Assembly: GCA_035772405.1 (NCBI GenBank)
Contig: JAYKKM010000439.1
Coordinates: 3,788,501-3,852,500, forward strand
Origin: Chrysogorgia sp. JL179-B06
Lineage: Eukaryota; Cnidaria; Anthozoa; Scleralcyonacea; Chrysogorgiidae
Direction of reading: 5' to 3'
DNA length: 64,000 nt
Made by a program: the position numbers and the translations under genes. Under the pieces are notes generated by a model. The model searched no databases. It worked only from the letters and a program-made list of their open reading frames with translations, and was not told the origin of the DNA. Shown here piece after piece: positions 42,101 to 52,063 of this stretch. The number at the start of each line of letters is the position of its first letter. Within the stretch, counting starts at the first letter, position 1.

Positions 42101-45037
42101 AATATAATATTTCTTCATAAAGAAAGAAAACCAGAAAAATTTCGGAAAAGAGCACAGTTTGAACAGAGCTAGCTGGGCGATATGCGCGCCGTGAATTTTG
42201 TTAAAGAAAACCCAATGCGTACGACGTACGTACTTCACATTTGATCGTGAAAATATTTTATTTACATCAATTTGATCTAAGAAACAGACTAAAAGTGTAA
42301 AGAGCAACGATATATACTAATTCGTATGCACAAAGTTATTGGCGATCTTGCTTGAGTTATAAACAAAGATGGCGGATACGAAAATATAATTTACGAACCT
42401 CACAATACAAAGTTTAACCCTGAAAAGATGGCAGTATTACAAGCAAATATTAGTCCGAGCTTTTCGTCAGTTTAGAAACGTTTCCCTCAACAATGTTATT
42501 GGTTTAAGGGCTTGTCGCTAATATTTTAACAGGATATTTATTATGCACTCTAAAAATGCGGTCGCTTATGATGAAAGTAAGCAAAACAATACTAAAAGCA
42601 ACAAGTGCGTCTTCTTGTTCCCTGTATTCGCAGGTGGTCAAAATTCTTGCTTGTTGATTGTAACGTTTTTCGCGTTTGGGACGATGAAAAGCGGTTGCTG
42701 ATGAGATCTGTTTCCTGTATTCGCGCGCTGTCAAAATTCTTGTATGTTTACTGCAAAAGACGAACGCTTATCTCGAAATCGCTCATCACAGGTTAAATTT
42801 CGTGTTTGGGGCGCTAAAAAGTTGTCGCTGGTCGCGTTTGCAGGTGGTCGCTAATTGGTACATTTTAACTACAAATCGTCGGTGCCAGAAAAATGGTTGT
42901 AAACGGCAGGTGGTCGGAAAACATGTGGTCGTAAAACATGGGATCGTAAAACTCAGGTTCTACTGTACATTGTTTTCAAAATATGCAGATGTTTATGAAT
43001 TATAGCACAGCATGACCAGTTGCTACGGCCAGCTTAGCCACGGCACACTGCATTTAATTATCCAACCATATTTGTTATCCCAGTGCAATATGTTATATTA
43101 TCTTAACTGTGCTTTCTTATGCTAGTGCATATTATATTATCTTAGCTGTGCTCCGTGGTCAGATTGGTTCACACTGTATGGAAGCTGCTTCATGAGCACC
43201 TTTAATATGCCTTTGACTCGGCCACCTTTGATCAGCTGTCACAATTAAGCCACTGGCTGCAAGTAAGAACGATTAGCCCTCAGTCCTTCCTTTGTCGTTC
43301 ATTCAGATGTTGGCCCATTAATACACTTGTGAATAAACCCACTACATAACATGCATCAGGATAGAAATCTACCTGATCACAGTGTGTGTTTGTATATAAA
43401 GTAAACAATACCTTTTTGCTATGTTTACACACAATGTAATCATATCAAACCCATTTATCCTGGTGTTGTACAATCAAATAAGTAAAAAGGAGCACTGACT
43501 ACAAATGTCCTCTTGAATAATGCTCTCTTGAATAAATTCACTTTTTAGCATGCATTGCAGTATGTACTGTAGCTTATTTTGTATGTTTAGGTAAGTTTGA
43601 TTTTTCTTTAATAAACAAAGTGTGCTGGGTGAGAACAGAAAAGTTTCAAATGTTATCAAGAGGGGCCCTGAAAGTTTGCTTTTATTATTTAGAGTCAAAA
43701 AAGTTTTCAACCCATATTTTTCCATTTGGTAATATATCAGATTTTTCTTCTGTACACCATGCTCAGTCTCTTTGCCTTCGGCCTGGTTAATAATAAATGT
43801 CACTGCACGTTTCTCATTAATTTCTTGCCTTCTTGCTTCCTCCATGTTTTTTATCGGAGTAATAAACCATGGACAGGGTTCGAAATTAGCAGTTGCCCGA
43901 TTGCCTGGGGTAACCAAATGTTTACTTGGGCAACTAAATTTTGGCACTTGGTAGCCCCTCGGGCAACCAATTTCATAGACGATCGAAGAACTTTCAGTGC
44001 AATGAACGAACCAGCGACTTTTCGTGTTTGCAATCACGCAGATCGCACAAACTCTGCAATCAGTATGGTAGCCAGAAACAGAAAGCAACTAAGGTGAAGC
44101 TCATAAAATAATTATATTTACACTCTTATACAGTTACACAAGTGTTTGACTTGTGAAATGTTCGACATTTTGACTCGGGCCTTAGTGGGCAACCTAAATC
44201 TTTTGTGGGCAACCTGAACTTGCAGTTCTAGTTGCCCATTGGCCAACTTTAAAATTTTCTTAATTTCGACTCCTGACCATGGATCATAAAAGTTCTAATT
44301 AATCCAGAATACATGGTGTCACATTCGTCTAAATACAGGAATCGCACATCCACTTTATAGTAGATTACATCAAGTCCTCAATATATTAGTATTGCAAAAC
44401 GTGTTTTAAAGCTAGTTAGGCGGGGGTTAGGGTTGGAAAAATCGTTAGGCAGGGGGTTAGGGTTGGGATCTTTGTTGTTTTGGGGTCGGTTATTATTATC
44501 CACCTCGGCTCGTTAGGCAAATTGTTGTTTCGTTTCGTAAACCTGTTTAAGTACAGGAAACCTTAAAAATAACCCTAATACTGATAATACTAATATACTA
44601 ACTGTAATTACTTGTATAACCTATAAATCACTACAACGTATATTGAGAACTTGGTGTAATCTAATATAAAGTGGTGTGCGATTCCACATGCAACGAGTGA
44701 GTAAATTAAAATCGCCAGAGAAATTAGGTTAGGTATCAAATGCCGCGACTAAATTAATGATACCTGTTAACTTCAGAACCTCACATACGATATTTATTAC
44801 TAACCTTTACCTTTCATAAATTAATGATGCCTGTACTGCAGAACCTCCCATACTATTTATCTCTAAACAAACTGCTTTAGGCTTGACTTTTTTGCAATCA
44901 AATGCTGTGTCAATATCCTTTTCCACAGTGCGTAGATTAACAGATTTCACTTCTCCTGTTTTAATAATACCTTGCAGACGAACAACACGCACAACATTTC
45001 TTGCTTTAGACCAAGGAAAACGCAACCAGCTAGACAT
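33900..45037 (-). CDS. S49-family serine peptidase (SppA/SohB-like), 4 exons
   Basis: Exons in reading order: 45037-44811, 39282-39098, 35478-35281, 34129-33900 (stop included); 279 aa, phases consistent, GT-AG ends. S49 peptidases degrade signal peptides or membrane-associated peptides in bacteria with a Ser-Lys dyad. Motifs: CLEINSMGGSAVQASLIYER (residues about 57-76), then IRYLSKERNVPVLAFAEDYA, LSGGYWLSMAADEIYVNPSS with nucleophile Ser98, LGSIGVITAMFGFQDAIAKL, and GIERRVYTSGENKLRLDVF with Lys150. The Ser-to-Lys spacing is 52, the same as in E. coli SohB by my count. DIFTGNEAVQIGLADGVIG near the C-terminus is also typical. The text is closest to alphaproteobacterial SohB-type proteins as I recall them. 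The N-terminus MSSWLRFPWSKARNVVRVVR is basic, lacks acidic residues and might be a mitochondrial presequence (inference). The acceptor at 35479 was chosen because it gives AKLGIERR and the right spacing. Confidence 0.93.
34831..35051. mobile_element. TA-flanked pogo/Tc1-like MITE (221 bp)
   Basis: TA lies at 34829-34830 and 35052-35053. The ends are CAGTAAAAACCCACGAGTAA and TTACTCGCGGGTTTTTACTG; inner arms repeat AACAGGTTCT. It lies in intron 3 of the S49 gene. A sequence with CGATCGTACG and TATGGAAACAT motifs on both sides (34520-34570, 35060-35100) suggests an older element that it may have split. Confidence 0.85.
36070..36207. repeat. long poly-C tract (minus strand poly-G)
   Basis: About 140 bp that is more than 90% C, with rare T and A breaks. 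It encodes apparent poly-Pro/poly-Gly frames that are artefacts. Confidence 0.95.
36387..36446. repeat. short TTAGGG-like block
   Basis: GGTTAGGGTTACTTAGGATT and GAGGGTTAGGGTAGG form a degenerate telomere-like stretch. Confidence 0.5.
36748..38893 (+). mobile_element. Tc1/mariner-type deletion derivative (2.1 kb)
   Basis: TA flanks at 36746-36747 and 38894-38895 enclose inverted ends CAGTACTGCTCAGAAATAAC and GTTACTTCTGAGCAGTACTG. The frame 36956-37237 reads KLSLYARKRVISLRSAGVKI and SPRSGRRPKLTEEHIKFIDE, the N-terminal paired-type HTH of Tc1 transposases. The DDE domain is missing. Sub-terminal blocks are rich in AACGCGTTCCGG. A palindrome (37572-37667) lies inside, and GTAGCGAAACGACTT is repeated at 38215-38310. 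It lies in intron 2 of the S49 gene. Confidence 0.85.
37572..37667. repeat. palindrome with hammerhead-like core (minus strand)
   Basis: The arms GATTTTTAGTGACGAAATAC and GTATTTCGTTACTAAAAATC pair. On the minus strand at 37620-37591 one reads CTGATGA, AG, GGC-TCC-GCC, GAAAC, GTCA, GTA, with the long arms acting as stem I. Extra bases lie next to stem II, so this is hammerhead-like rather than canonical. Confidence 0.55.
39433..39571. repeat. fold-back repeat
   Basis: TTTGGATACTGTGATCCAAA and its complement TTTGGATCAGAGTATCCAAA flank GCGTAAAAAATACGAGCC. A diverged relative is at 31470-31555, beside the minisatellite. Confidence 0.65.
39572..41080. other. S49 gene intron 1, no recognised feature
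   Basis: AT-rich. 40705-40770 is an ACTCG-rich imperfect palindrome. No protein-like frame was found. Confidence 0.45.
41090..41450 (+). mobile_element. LINE reverse-transcriptase relic
   Basis: LRPISLTACLSKVLEDFVIN and YLRVSFLDFSKAFDRI are RT domains 1-3 of an ORF2. They break into other frames (GVRRSLIPWICC). The lesions lie in the S49 intron. Confidence 0.8.
41918..42965. mobile_element. TA-flanked fold-back transposon (1.05 kb, pogo-like ends)
   Basis: TA lies at 41916-41917 and 42966-42967. The ends are CAGTAGAACCTGAGTTTTAC and GTAAAACTCAGGTTCTACTG. Sub-terminal repeats of GTGGTCGTAAA occur on both sides. No transposase frame. Confidence 0.8.
43874..44275. mobile_element. hAT-like MITE with 8-bp TSD (402 bp)
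   Basis: ACCATGGA is duplicated at 43866-43873 and 44276-44283. The ends are CAGGGTTCGAAATTA and TAATTTCGACTCCTG. The interior repeats GTTGCCC / GGGCAAC. Confidence 0.8.
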
Positions 45038-45124
45038 GTTGAAAATACGAAAATACGAGTAAAGCTTCGAAACACAGCAACCCAAGCTTACACCGTTCAG
45101 TTCATATCATTGCCTAATTTTTAC

Positions 45125-45235
45125 ATGTTATGCTCCAACCAAGTGAACAACTTTATAGACGGCACTCGAGTTGAAAGCGGCAACGTACGGCGATTGATCC
45201 CATTCTTCAAAAGCTTATCCAATGTTTATCAACAG
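45125..45235 (+). CDS. possible first coding exon, unidentified gene
   Basis: From ATG 45125 an open 37-codon stretch reads MLCSNQVNNFIDGTRVESGN, then VRRLIPFFKSLSNVYQQ, ending at CAACAG|GTGTGT. It starts 87 bp from the S49 ATG on the opposite strand, a natural position for a divergently transcribed gene. I do not recognise it and found no secure second exon. A 5' UTR exon or chance frame is possible. Confidence 0.25.
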
Positions 45236-45339
45236 GTGTGTGGAACAATCCAAATCTCCAGCATTACTATACTATACCATGACTATACGCACCGTAATAA
45301 GCTTTCCGGCTGTAGCGAGGGCGTTGTCTTACGAGCAGC

Positions 45340-45485
45340 TAGAGGCGTAGCCAGGATTTTCTGTCAAGGGGGCCAGGAAAAACTCAGCAGGGCCAGCCTA
45401 ACTGAGGCAAATGAAGACCAAATTTTCTCGTGGGGGGGGGGGGCAAGAATTTTGCCAGGGGGGCCGGGGCCCTCTTGGCTTACGA
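45340..45485. repeat. GGCGTAGCC-type GC-rich repeat
   Basis: GAGGCGTAGCCAGGATTTTC followed by G-rich runs and GGGGCCGGGGCCCTC. Pieces with the same edges occur at about 5150-5265 and 39015-39055. Confidence 0.5.
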
Positions 45486-46393
45486 GGGAACGAATCATAC
45501 AGTAATACCGGTCTCATTGTAAGAAAGAATCGTTGGCCTAGCAGCACACCAAGGACATCAGATAATTACAAACACCAAGTCACGTTCTAAAGTATGGTGG
45601 TCCGCAATGTCGAGTTAAGTTCGACAAGTTCCGATTGTGTCAATCGTGTCTTCTCGCTAACTCAACCGCGACGCAAAGACAACACCTCTAAAGCCGACTT
45701 TTTGTCCGTTGGACCCAACCGGAGCCAAATCTACTCGTTATTTTTAAAATGTTGTGGGCCAATTGAAATGGAAATAATGCAACATAATCGAGTTTCTGGC
45801 TCATAATGTCGTAAGGTTGGCAAGATAAAAATTTCACTTCACCCTACTTATGACGTCACATGCATATCGAAAATAATTCCAAGATGGCGGACAGCACGCT
45901 GTCTTTCGTCAAATTATTTCGAAAACCAAAAAAGATAAGGGAAAATTGTAAAAGGTCTAGTATACCATTTCACGAGTTCTTTTAAATGAGACAAAGTTAA
46001 TTTATATTGCCATATCCCTTTAAGCCAGTTTTGAGCATATCATGAATTTGGGATCAAGCGCCGGCAAATCACCCCCAACTATACAAGAGCGAACGGTAAA
46101 GTAGAGTGTGTGAACACGAGTTTAATGAGTAATTAAAGGCCCGACGATCGATAAAAAAGATGGTTCACCTATAAAATATCTGTTGGTGGTCACACTACAA
46201 CGATAACGATAAAATTATCGTTGGACGATAACGATAACGATTTTAATATCGCTCACCTGAGCGATTTTTTTTCAGTCGGACGATAACGATAAATATTTTG
46301 ACCAATCACCGCTTTTGTTTACAATTGAGCTTTTTGTGTTTTATCCATCATTAACCCCTTTCACCCGTGCTACTCCTTGTCTAGACATGCAGT

Positions 46394-46582
46394 ATGACAA
46401 ATCATCAGGAAGAACAGCTAATTTTGGAAGTGCAGAAGAATCCTATGCTTTACGACAAGTCTCATCCTATGTTTAAAGATACCCGTAAGAAAAGACATGT
46501 GGAACGCAATTGGAGCGAAGATTGTCTTCGTATGACGACAGTTCTCTCACTAGCGTGTGGAACTCTCCCATCCGAAGCCTAG
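46394..46582 (+). pseudogene. MADF-domain gene of Harbinger, truncated
   Basis: From ATG 46394: MTNHQEEQLILEVQKNPMLY, DKSHPMFKDTRKKRHV. This is the start of a MADF (Myb/SANT-like) DNA-binding domain found in the second gene of PIF/Harbinger elements. After about 46508 the frame runs into the antisense of the transposase gene, so only the first third of the domain remains. Confidence 0.8.
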
Positions 46583-46691
46583 AATCATTAATCTCATGCA
46601 CCCAACAACGTCGCACTTTCTTCTTTTGTTTTCTTTTTCTTCTTAGTAGCAGCAATAACACGAGAAGTTCTTCTTCTTCGTGATCAGCCAT
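46473..46691 (-). pseudogene. Harbinger transposase N-terminus, truncated
   Basis: From ATG 46691: MADHEEEELLVLLLLLRRKR, KKVRRCWVHEINDSRLRMGE, FHTLVRELSSYEDN. This is the region before the DDE domain in Harbinger transposases. The frame is cut at about 46508 by the deletion; the last 15 codons are antisense of MADF. Confidence 0.8.
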
Positions 46692-46829
46692 TTTGGCGCG
46701 CTATTTTGAATCAGGTTGGCGGCTTTTGTTTCGTTAACGATTTATCGTTGCAGTGTGACCGCGTATATCGTTATCGTATCGTTATCGTTGTGTAGTGTGA
46801 CCGGGCCTTAACAAAGTGGCAAAATGGCA

Positions 46830-47245
46830 ATCACGAAGGTCGCAACTGGTTGTTCGCGCATCGTAACACATTCAACCACGAGGCAATCTCCAGCACTGAT
46901 ATGATGTTCGGTCGCACCCTTAACGATAAGCTACCGGCAATAAATCCCACGAAGTGGTAGATTACACCTCTGTTAGAGAACGCGACACTGCAAGAAAGAA
47001 GGAAATGTCCAAGCGATTTCACAACACATGGGGCATCATCACAGGGCCCAACTGCGGGCTACACAATAGTCATTCGTAATAAAACAAACAAGACAACTCT
47101 TCCATGGAACCCAAACCTTTCAAGGTAACCGCGGTGAAAGGAGACTCCCTCGTGGCGGAAGGAAACAACCAGCGCAAGATTCGACATGTGACAGCCGTCA
47201 AGCGACTCCCACTAGCAAAGCAGTCGATCTGTCCAGCGACAATAT
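46830..47245 (+). mobile_element. Gypsy integrase C-terminal relic
   Basis: SSTDMMFGRTLNDKLPAINP, then MEPKPFKVTAVKGDSLVAE and NNQRKIRHVTAVKRL. This is the end of the integrase plus the C-terminal barrel of Ty3/Gypsy pol. It has in-frame stops and no LTR. Confidence 0.75.
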
Positions 47246-47464
47246 CTGACAAAGGCGATCCTAAACAGGCCAAAGGGCCACCTCCACAGAAAGTTTCGAC
47301 GACTGCCAGACTATTACGGTCTTGCAGGTTCTATCTAAGTCAGCACCGAGCTGTAGTGTGGTTGTTGATTCATGTCTCGCTAAACCTCGAAAATGACCAT
47401 ATTTTTTGGCACGGTCACACCGTTACTCCTATGAGTGATTCAAATAAAAACAATATTTTATGCA

Positions 47465-47790
47465 ACGATCACAAAAACACGTTTATATTATGAACTTTTG
47501 CAGACAATCAGTAGTGAAGATGATGGAACCGTATACGATTAGAACTGCTCTTGGCTGCACCGTCATCGTGATGGTGCATCCCCATTCCGATGTCCTGGTG
47601 AATCGTATTAGTGGTATAATATCGGACGTCCTGCACTTACAACAGCAGTTGGTTAGTCAGTTTATTCATGATTTCTGTGAGCAAATAGTAAAAGATAAAC
47701 CCAAAATATCCGTGGAAGATCATCGCTTCATGAAATTGGTGTCACGCAGACGGATATTACAAAATTGTTTAAAAGATTATTTTTGTTATT
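47465..47790 (+). mobile_element. BEL/Pao pol relic
   Basis: PYTIRTALGCTVIVMVHPHS, DVLVNRI and then LVSQFIHDFCEQIVKDKPKI, SVEDHRFMKLVS match the segment between protease and RT in BEL/Pao pol (pattern: TRLGW...VNRI...SVEDKKFL). Short and decayed. Confidence 0.55.
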
Positions 47791-47799
47791 ATTATTATC

Positions 47800-48680
47800 T
47801 CACCCAGGGAAGAAAACATGCAATTGTATGGGGACGGGTTGCCGGCATTATACAATAGTGATGCATTTCTTGAGAGAAATAAAAGTCTCAAATGAAAGTC
47901 TCTTTCAACCAATGCGATTTGATGACAAAGCATGCAGCCCAACAAAGAGAAGTCAAGTATTTTGTTCTCTATGGAAGTAGTGCCATTTAAGATGTAAATT
48001 GAGGGCAGGCATTATCCAAACAATGTTCTCAATGAGCTGATCAATTAAACCAATAACAATTGTATATACATGTGAATGTAATGTACAAGTTAAGGATTGT
48101 TAATAAAGTGATTGTTATTGAAGGTGCATCAATTGAGTTAATAAAACAATTGGAACGGAAACATTACAATGTCAGGAGAACTCCAAATATAGGCAGCACA
48201 TCTCCTCACATGTGTTAACTTACCTTGTATTTCGTTTAGACTGATCTTGGTAACAAGTTAGACACGTCATAATTCCCTCTTGTAAGTAATTCTCTCTTGT
48301 ACTTAGCTAGACATACCCTGTACATTCGAGCTTTAATTTGATATACAGTACCTTTTCCAAAACCATATGATTAATTACTAAACAATCAAACATCATACTC
48401 TGTAGTCTGTACATCATTCCAAACCAAAAGTGGTTAAGAGGAAGTTTGCATCACTTTTACTCTAACCTTTCAATTTGTGTGAGTGTTAGAGGATAAATAG
48501 CCTAATTTACACTTTGTAAAGTTCCATATGGGTTGTCGCACTAAACAGTTAAATCTGTGGTTACACCTCTTCATACTTATATAGCAAACACATCTTGAAG
48601 GATTTTCCAAATAATCTGTTTGCAAAATTCTGTTTCGGTGTCTTTCTTTGCAGCACCTCTACCACAATTACAATCTTTAA
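47800..48680. other. intergenic, no recognised feature
   Basis: AT-rich. A minus-strand open stretch near 48600-48690 (DLKDCNCGRGAAKKDTETEF then CKQIIWKILQDVFAI, stop) looks protein-like but lies outside any exon that I can place. Confidence 0.3.
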
Positions 48681-48685
48681 GATCA

Positions 48686-49286
48686 TTATATTGAAGTGCT
48701 AGGTTTGTTTAAGCTTACGACATCATATTCTGGAGTTTTTTCCACGCTGTAATAAAAACCACTATACTCACATCCTACCCAATAAAAAATATCTGCTGCT
48801 AATTTCTTCGCCGACAGGGGTAACAAGGACTATTGGAATATATTCCAAAGATGTGAAAATAACGATACAAACCTGTATGACTTTTGCAGCAGCAATTGCT
48901 AATAGGTTCCCAATTCTCCTGTAAAAGTTAATATATTTTTTTAAATTAAAACAATTATAAATTAAAAACCTTTATAAATAAATCATACTCAAATACCTAA
49001 GGATAATTAATAAATGCGTGAATGGTGAGAATGTTCAGAAAAATGTCCATTGAAGTTGAGAAGACAGTTAAAATTATCAAGGTTTTAAAGAATTAACACC
49101 ACAGGTCATGACATATTGTATGTAAAATGTTGGCTAAGGCTCTCGGGGGAAATTTTGGATCAGGCTCTCTGGAGAGGGATGGCCTTGAAACGGGATGGCT
49201 GATTCAGCTTCCCCCAAGACCAGCATTGCAGGCGTGACGTGAGATCCAAGACTTACGTAGACTTCCCTAGTTCGCGTTCCTGCCAT
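48686..49286 (-). CDS. possible small spliced gene (5 short exons), unidentified
   Basis: Exons by signal: 49286-49257 (ATG, MAGTRTREVY, then GTAAGT), 48918-48873 (after TTTTACAG; before GTTTGT), 48829-48779, 48746-48719 (TTATTACAG; GTAAGC), 48698-48686 (stop). Phases join into 55 codons including ENWEPISNCCCKSHT, VLVTPVGEEISSRYFLL and AWKKLQNMMS. The splice signals at exons 1, 2 and 4 are strong. The exons are so short that openness proves little, so a non-coding RNA or chance is possible. Confidence 0.25.
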
Positions 49287-49374
49287 GCCTTGACTCGGTG
49301 CGATTCAGTCGTGTAAATTTGGGAAGGCAGAAGAGATGGTCGATCAAAGAAGAATCTGGTGTTGGTCTGGTTAA

Positions 49375-49842
49375 AGTGCCTATGACACGAAAATTAAGTT
49401 TGCCTTATTTGAAAGAACACTTAAAATAACAGAGTAACATATTTTGTAGTTTTTCGTTTCCTTGCTTCGTTCTTGAGATATTTCAGTTTGTGATTATATA
49501 TGCAAATGACAATGGTCAGTGCATGTGACGTATACACATGCATAATGACTTATCAGAGAAGGTTATATATCTTTGTTATTATAACACAAAATCACTTGAA
49601 ATTCTACAAGTTCCATGTTTTTGGAAATACTCACGCACATGCAGCTTCATTCAAATTAAATCTGGTTTTATAATGGCAAAGATAAATAACCTTCTCCGAT
49701 AAGTCATTATGCACGTGTACGTCACACCATTGTCATTAGCATATTATAAAAACTAAAATATCTTGACAACGAAGCAAGGAAACGAAATCCTCAAAAGATG
49801 TCATTTGAAGTGTTCTTTCAAATAAGGCAAACTTAATTTTCG
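49375..49842. mobile_element. TTAA fold-back MITE, right end truncated
   Basis: TTAA at 49371-49374, then AGTGCCTATGACACGAAAAT. Inverted arms share AAGTTTGCCTTATTTGAAAG, AACCTTCTC and CATTATGCA. The expected right end is lost at about 49842. Confidence 0.7.
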
Positions 49843-50090
49843 AATCCAGAGAAGAAGCTTGGAATTTCCATGGAAATTAAGAAGTTTATTTAAGTAACAC
49901 TTACCCTTAATTTTAATACAAACCCTAACAATGTAAAGAAAGTAAATAGAACGATCAGCAGAAAATAAAAATTAGTGAAAAGTCCAAAATAATTGCCAGG
50001 CGACGATTTGAACACCACAGACCAACACTGACACTAAACGTCCCTATATTGTCTTTGCTATGAAGCGAACTCGATCAAAAAAGTATTTAA

Positions 50091-50517
50091 AGGACATTGG
50101 CAACAAAAATTAAGTTTGTCTAATATGAAAGAACTCGTAAAATGATAATGAGTAACACCTTTTACAATTTTTCTGTATTTTACTTCGTTTTTAAAATATT
50201 TCAGTTTGTTTGATGTGTGAATGAATGATCTCTGACGTCAGGTGCAGGGTAGAGATCTTATTTGTTCCACAAATTTACTTAAAAATGTACGTATAATAAC
50301 TTCTCATGATAATGAGCGTTGTAAACTGAGCAATCACTGAGATATAAGACATTTTTAATGAGTGAAAATTCTCTACCCTGCACAATGACGTCAGAGACCA
50401 TCTCATTTACACATCAAACAAACTAATAAAAATACGGAAAAGTTGTAAAAGGTGTTACTCTATCATTCTACGAGTTCTTTCATATCAGATAAACTTAATT
50501 TTTGTTGCCAATGTCCT
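50091..50517. mobile_element. TTAA fold-back MITE, complete (427 bp)
   Basis: TTAA at 50087-50090 and 50518-50521. The ends are AGGACATTGGCAACAAAAAT and TTTTTGTTGCCAATGTCCT. The arms (AAGAACTCGTA, TGACGTCAG) are inverted to the centre. Confidence 0.85.
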
Positions 50518-50768
50518 TTAAGAACCTTTTTACTAACGAAGACTAACTGTAAACTCGATTCCAGAGGCGCTGATAGCACACAATACTAATTATATCTCGC
50601 AATATAATATATGCAGCAATATAATGCCATAGAAAATGACGAATGCGGATGGTATCTCACAAGTTATTTGCGGATGGCATCTCACAAAAAATTGTACGTA
50701 ACACTGCATTTTAGTTAAGAAATATAAACAAATACTCAACCACAAAATATCCATCACTTTTGAAGTAC

Positions 50769-50911
50769 TATTTCAAAAACTCGTTCTGCGAGTTGATCAC
50801 GGTATCAAAACACGAGAATACTAATGATCTCTCAAGGCGAAATCCTCGAGATTCATTGGCTTTCTCGTGTTTTGATACTGCGATTAAACACGCAGAATGA
50901 GTTTTTGAAAT
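50769..50911. repeat. palindromic MITE (~143 bp)
   Basis: ATTTCAAAAACTCGTTCTGC...GGTATCAAAACACGAGAA pairs with TTCTCGTGTTTTGATACTGC...GCAGAATGAGTTTTTGAAAT. Confidence 0.75.
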
Positions 50912-51165
50912 GGCTTCTCAAATGAAAGACAATGAACAATGAGCCACCGTTGTGGGACTTGAGGATGTTTTGACCTGCAATCGTCTTTATAGTTTAATTA
51001 ACAAAAATGAAACGCTAGTGTTTGATGAAGAAACACTAGTGTTTGATGAAGAAAAACTAGACTGTGTTTGATGCAGTGCTTTACCGGTGTTTCACAGCCC
51101 ATTCACGTGACGGAATGGAGCTGTCTGATTGAGTAAAACTCGTATGAATTATTAATGAGAAGTTA

Positions 51166-52063
51166 AGTTAAATTTTTTGATACAATTATTTTAATTACAT
51201 GGTTATATTAAATATATATTTCCACTAATTAAATCAAGGTAACAACCTTAAAACATGGTTCGTACAAAACTTGAAAATCCTTGAAAGTCCTAGAATTTGA
51301 AAACAAAAATTCAAGGCCTTGAAAGTGCTTGAATTTATAAAGAAGTGCTTGAAAGTCGTTGAATTTATAAAGAAGTGCTTGAAAGTCCTTGAATCCTTCT
51401 TACTTTAGTTTTTGTGACATTTAGGCAGTTTGAAATTCAAAACTGGCAATTTTTCGTGACTTTTTACTGCTTTCTAAAGCCTTCTTTTCAGCCCATTGGT
51501 CCTTGAATTTCCTGATAAATGGCCTTGAAAATCCTTGAAAAGTCCTTGAATTTCACTTTTCCTGACATTTATACGAACCATGTAAACATGTAAAATATGA
51601 CTTTCCAATTTATTCACCTGCATAGCTATTTCCTATTCTTATACGTGTGTCTATTTCCTATTTATGTGTGTATTTCCTATTTTTTCAGTGTTTACCTTTT
51701 TCCTATTTTTCCATCTACAAATAAAAAGAACATTTAAAAACCTCGTAAAATCATCTGTTCAAAAAAAACGCTTACTTATTAGCACTAGCTAAATTATTTT
51801 GTAATTACATGGGTTATACATTTCCACTAATTATACCAAGGCAGGATACATGCTTGGCTTAAAGCCTTAAACTATATGATTTTCCAATTTATTCACCTGT
51901 AGCTATTTCCTATTTTTACGTGTGTCTATTTCCTGTTTAAGTGTGCGTATAGTTCCTACTTTTACGTGTGTCTACCTATTTCCTATTTTTCCATCTAAAA
52001 ATAAAAAAAACAATTTAAGAAGTTCGCGAAATCGTCTGTTCAAAAAAATCCCTTACTTATCAG
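51166..52063. repeat. tandem duplication of the GPCR 3' flank, first copy split by a MITE
   Basis: Blocks 51166-51250 plus 51595-51783 match 51787-51845 plus 51874-52063 (shared TTTCCAATTTATTCACCTG, GCTATTTCC, CCTATTTTTCCATCTA, ATCTGTTCAAAAAAA). The second copy runs into the GPCR stop codon (52053-52055). A MITE sits only in the first copy. Confidence 0.8.
51253..51583. mobile_element. MITE with ACATGGTTCGTA ends and CTTGAAAGTCC sub-repeats
   Basis: Ends ACATGGTTCGTA and TACGAACCATGT. The interior is made of CTTGAAAGTCCTTGAAT-type repeats, three in tandem at 51318-51395 with TTTATAAAGAAGTG. Confidence 0.75.

Larger units (their letters stand above)
46137..46808. mobile_element. PIF/Harbinger deletion derivative, 3-bp TAA TSD
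   Basis: TAA flanks at 46134-46136 and 46809-46811. The right end, read inward, is AGGCCCGGTCACACTACACA. The left end is AGGCCCG, then a 44-bp insert (46144-46187), then GGTCACACTACAACG. Both sides carry ATCGTTATCG repeats. Inside are two convergent 5' gene ends, MADF (plus) and transposase (minus), joined by a deletion. Confidence 0.88.

Noticed and set aside
43474..44088. A 204-codon minus-strand frame containing EEARRQEINEKRAVTFIINQ
   Set aside because: Its 5' half lies across an 8-bp-TSD MITE and the 3' half is low complexity. The middle segment resembled stomatin-like text only loosely, so no gene was called.
44811..45085. Start MGCCVSK for the S49 peptidase, which would be an N-myristoylation and palmitoylation signal
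   Set aside because: The first codon at 45085-45083 is TTG, not ATG. The first ATG in frame is at 45037, giving MSSWLRF.
45594..45806. A 70-codon plus-strand frame near the S49 start
   Set aside because: No family resemblance, and the splice link to the possible exon at 45125-45235 could not be fixed.
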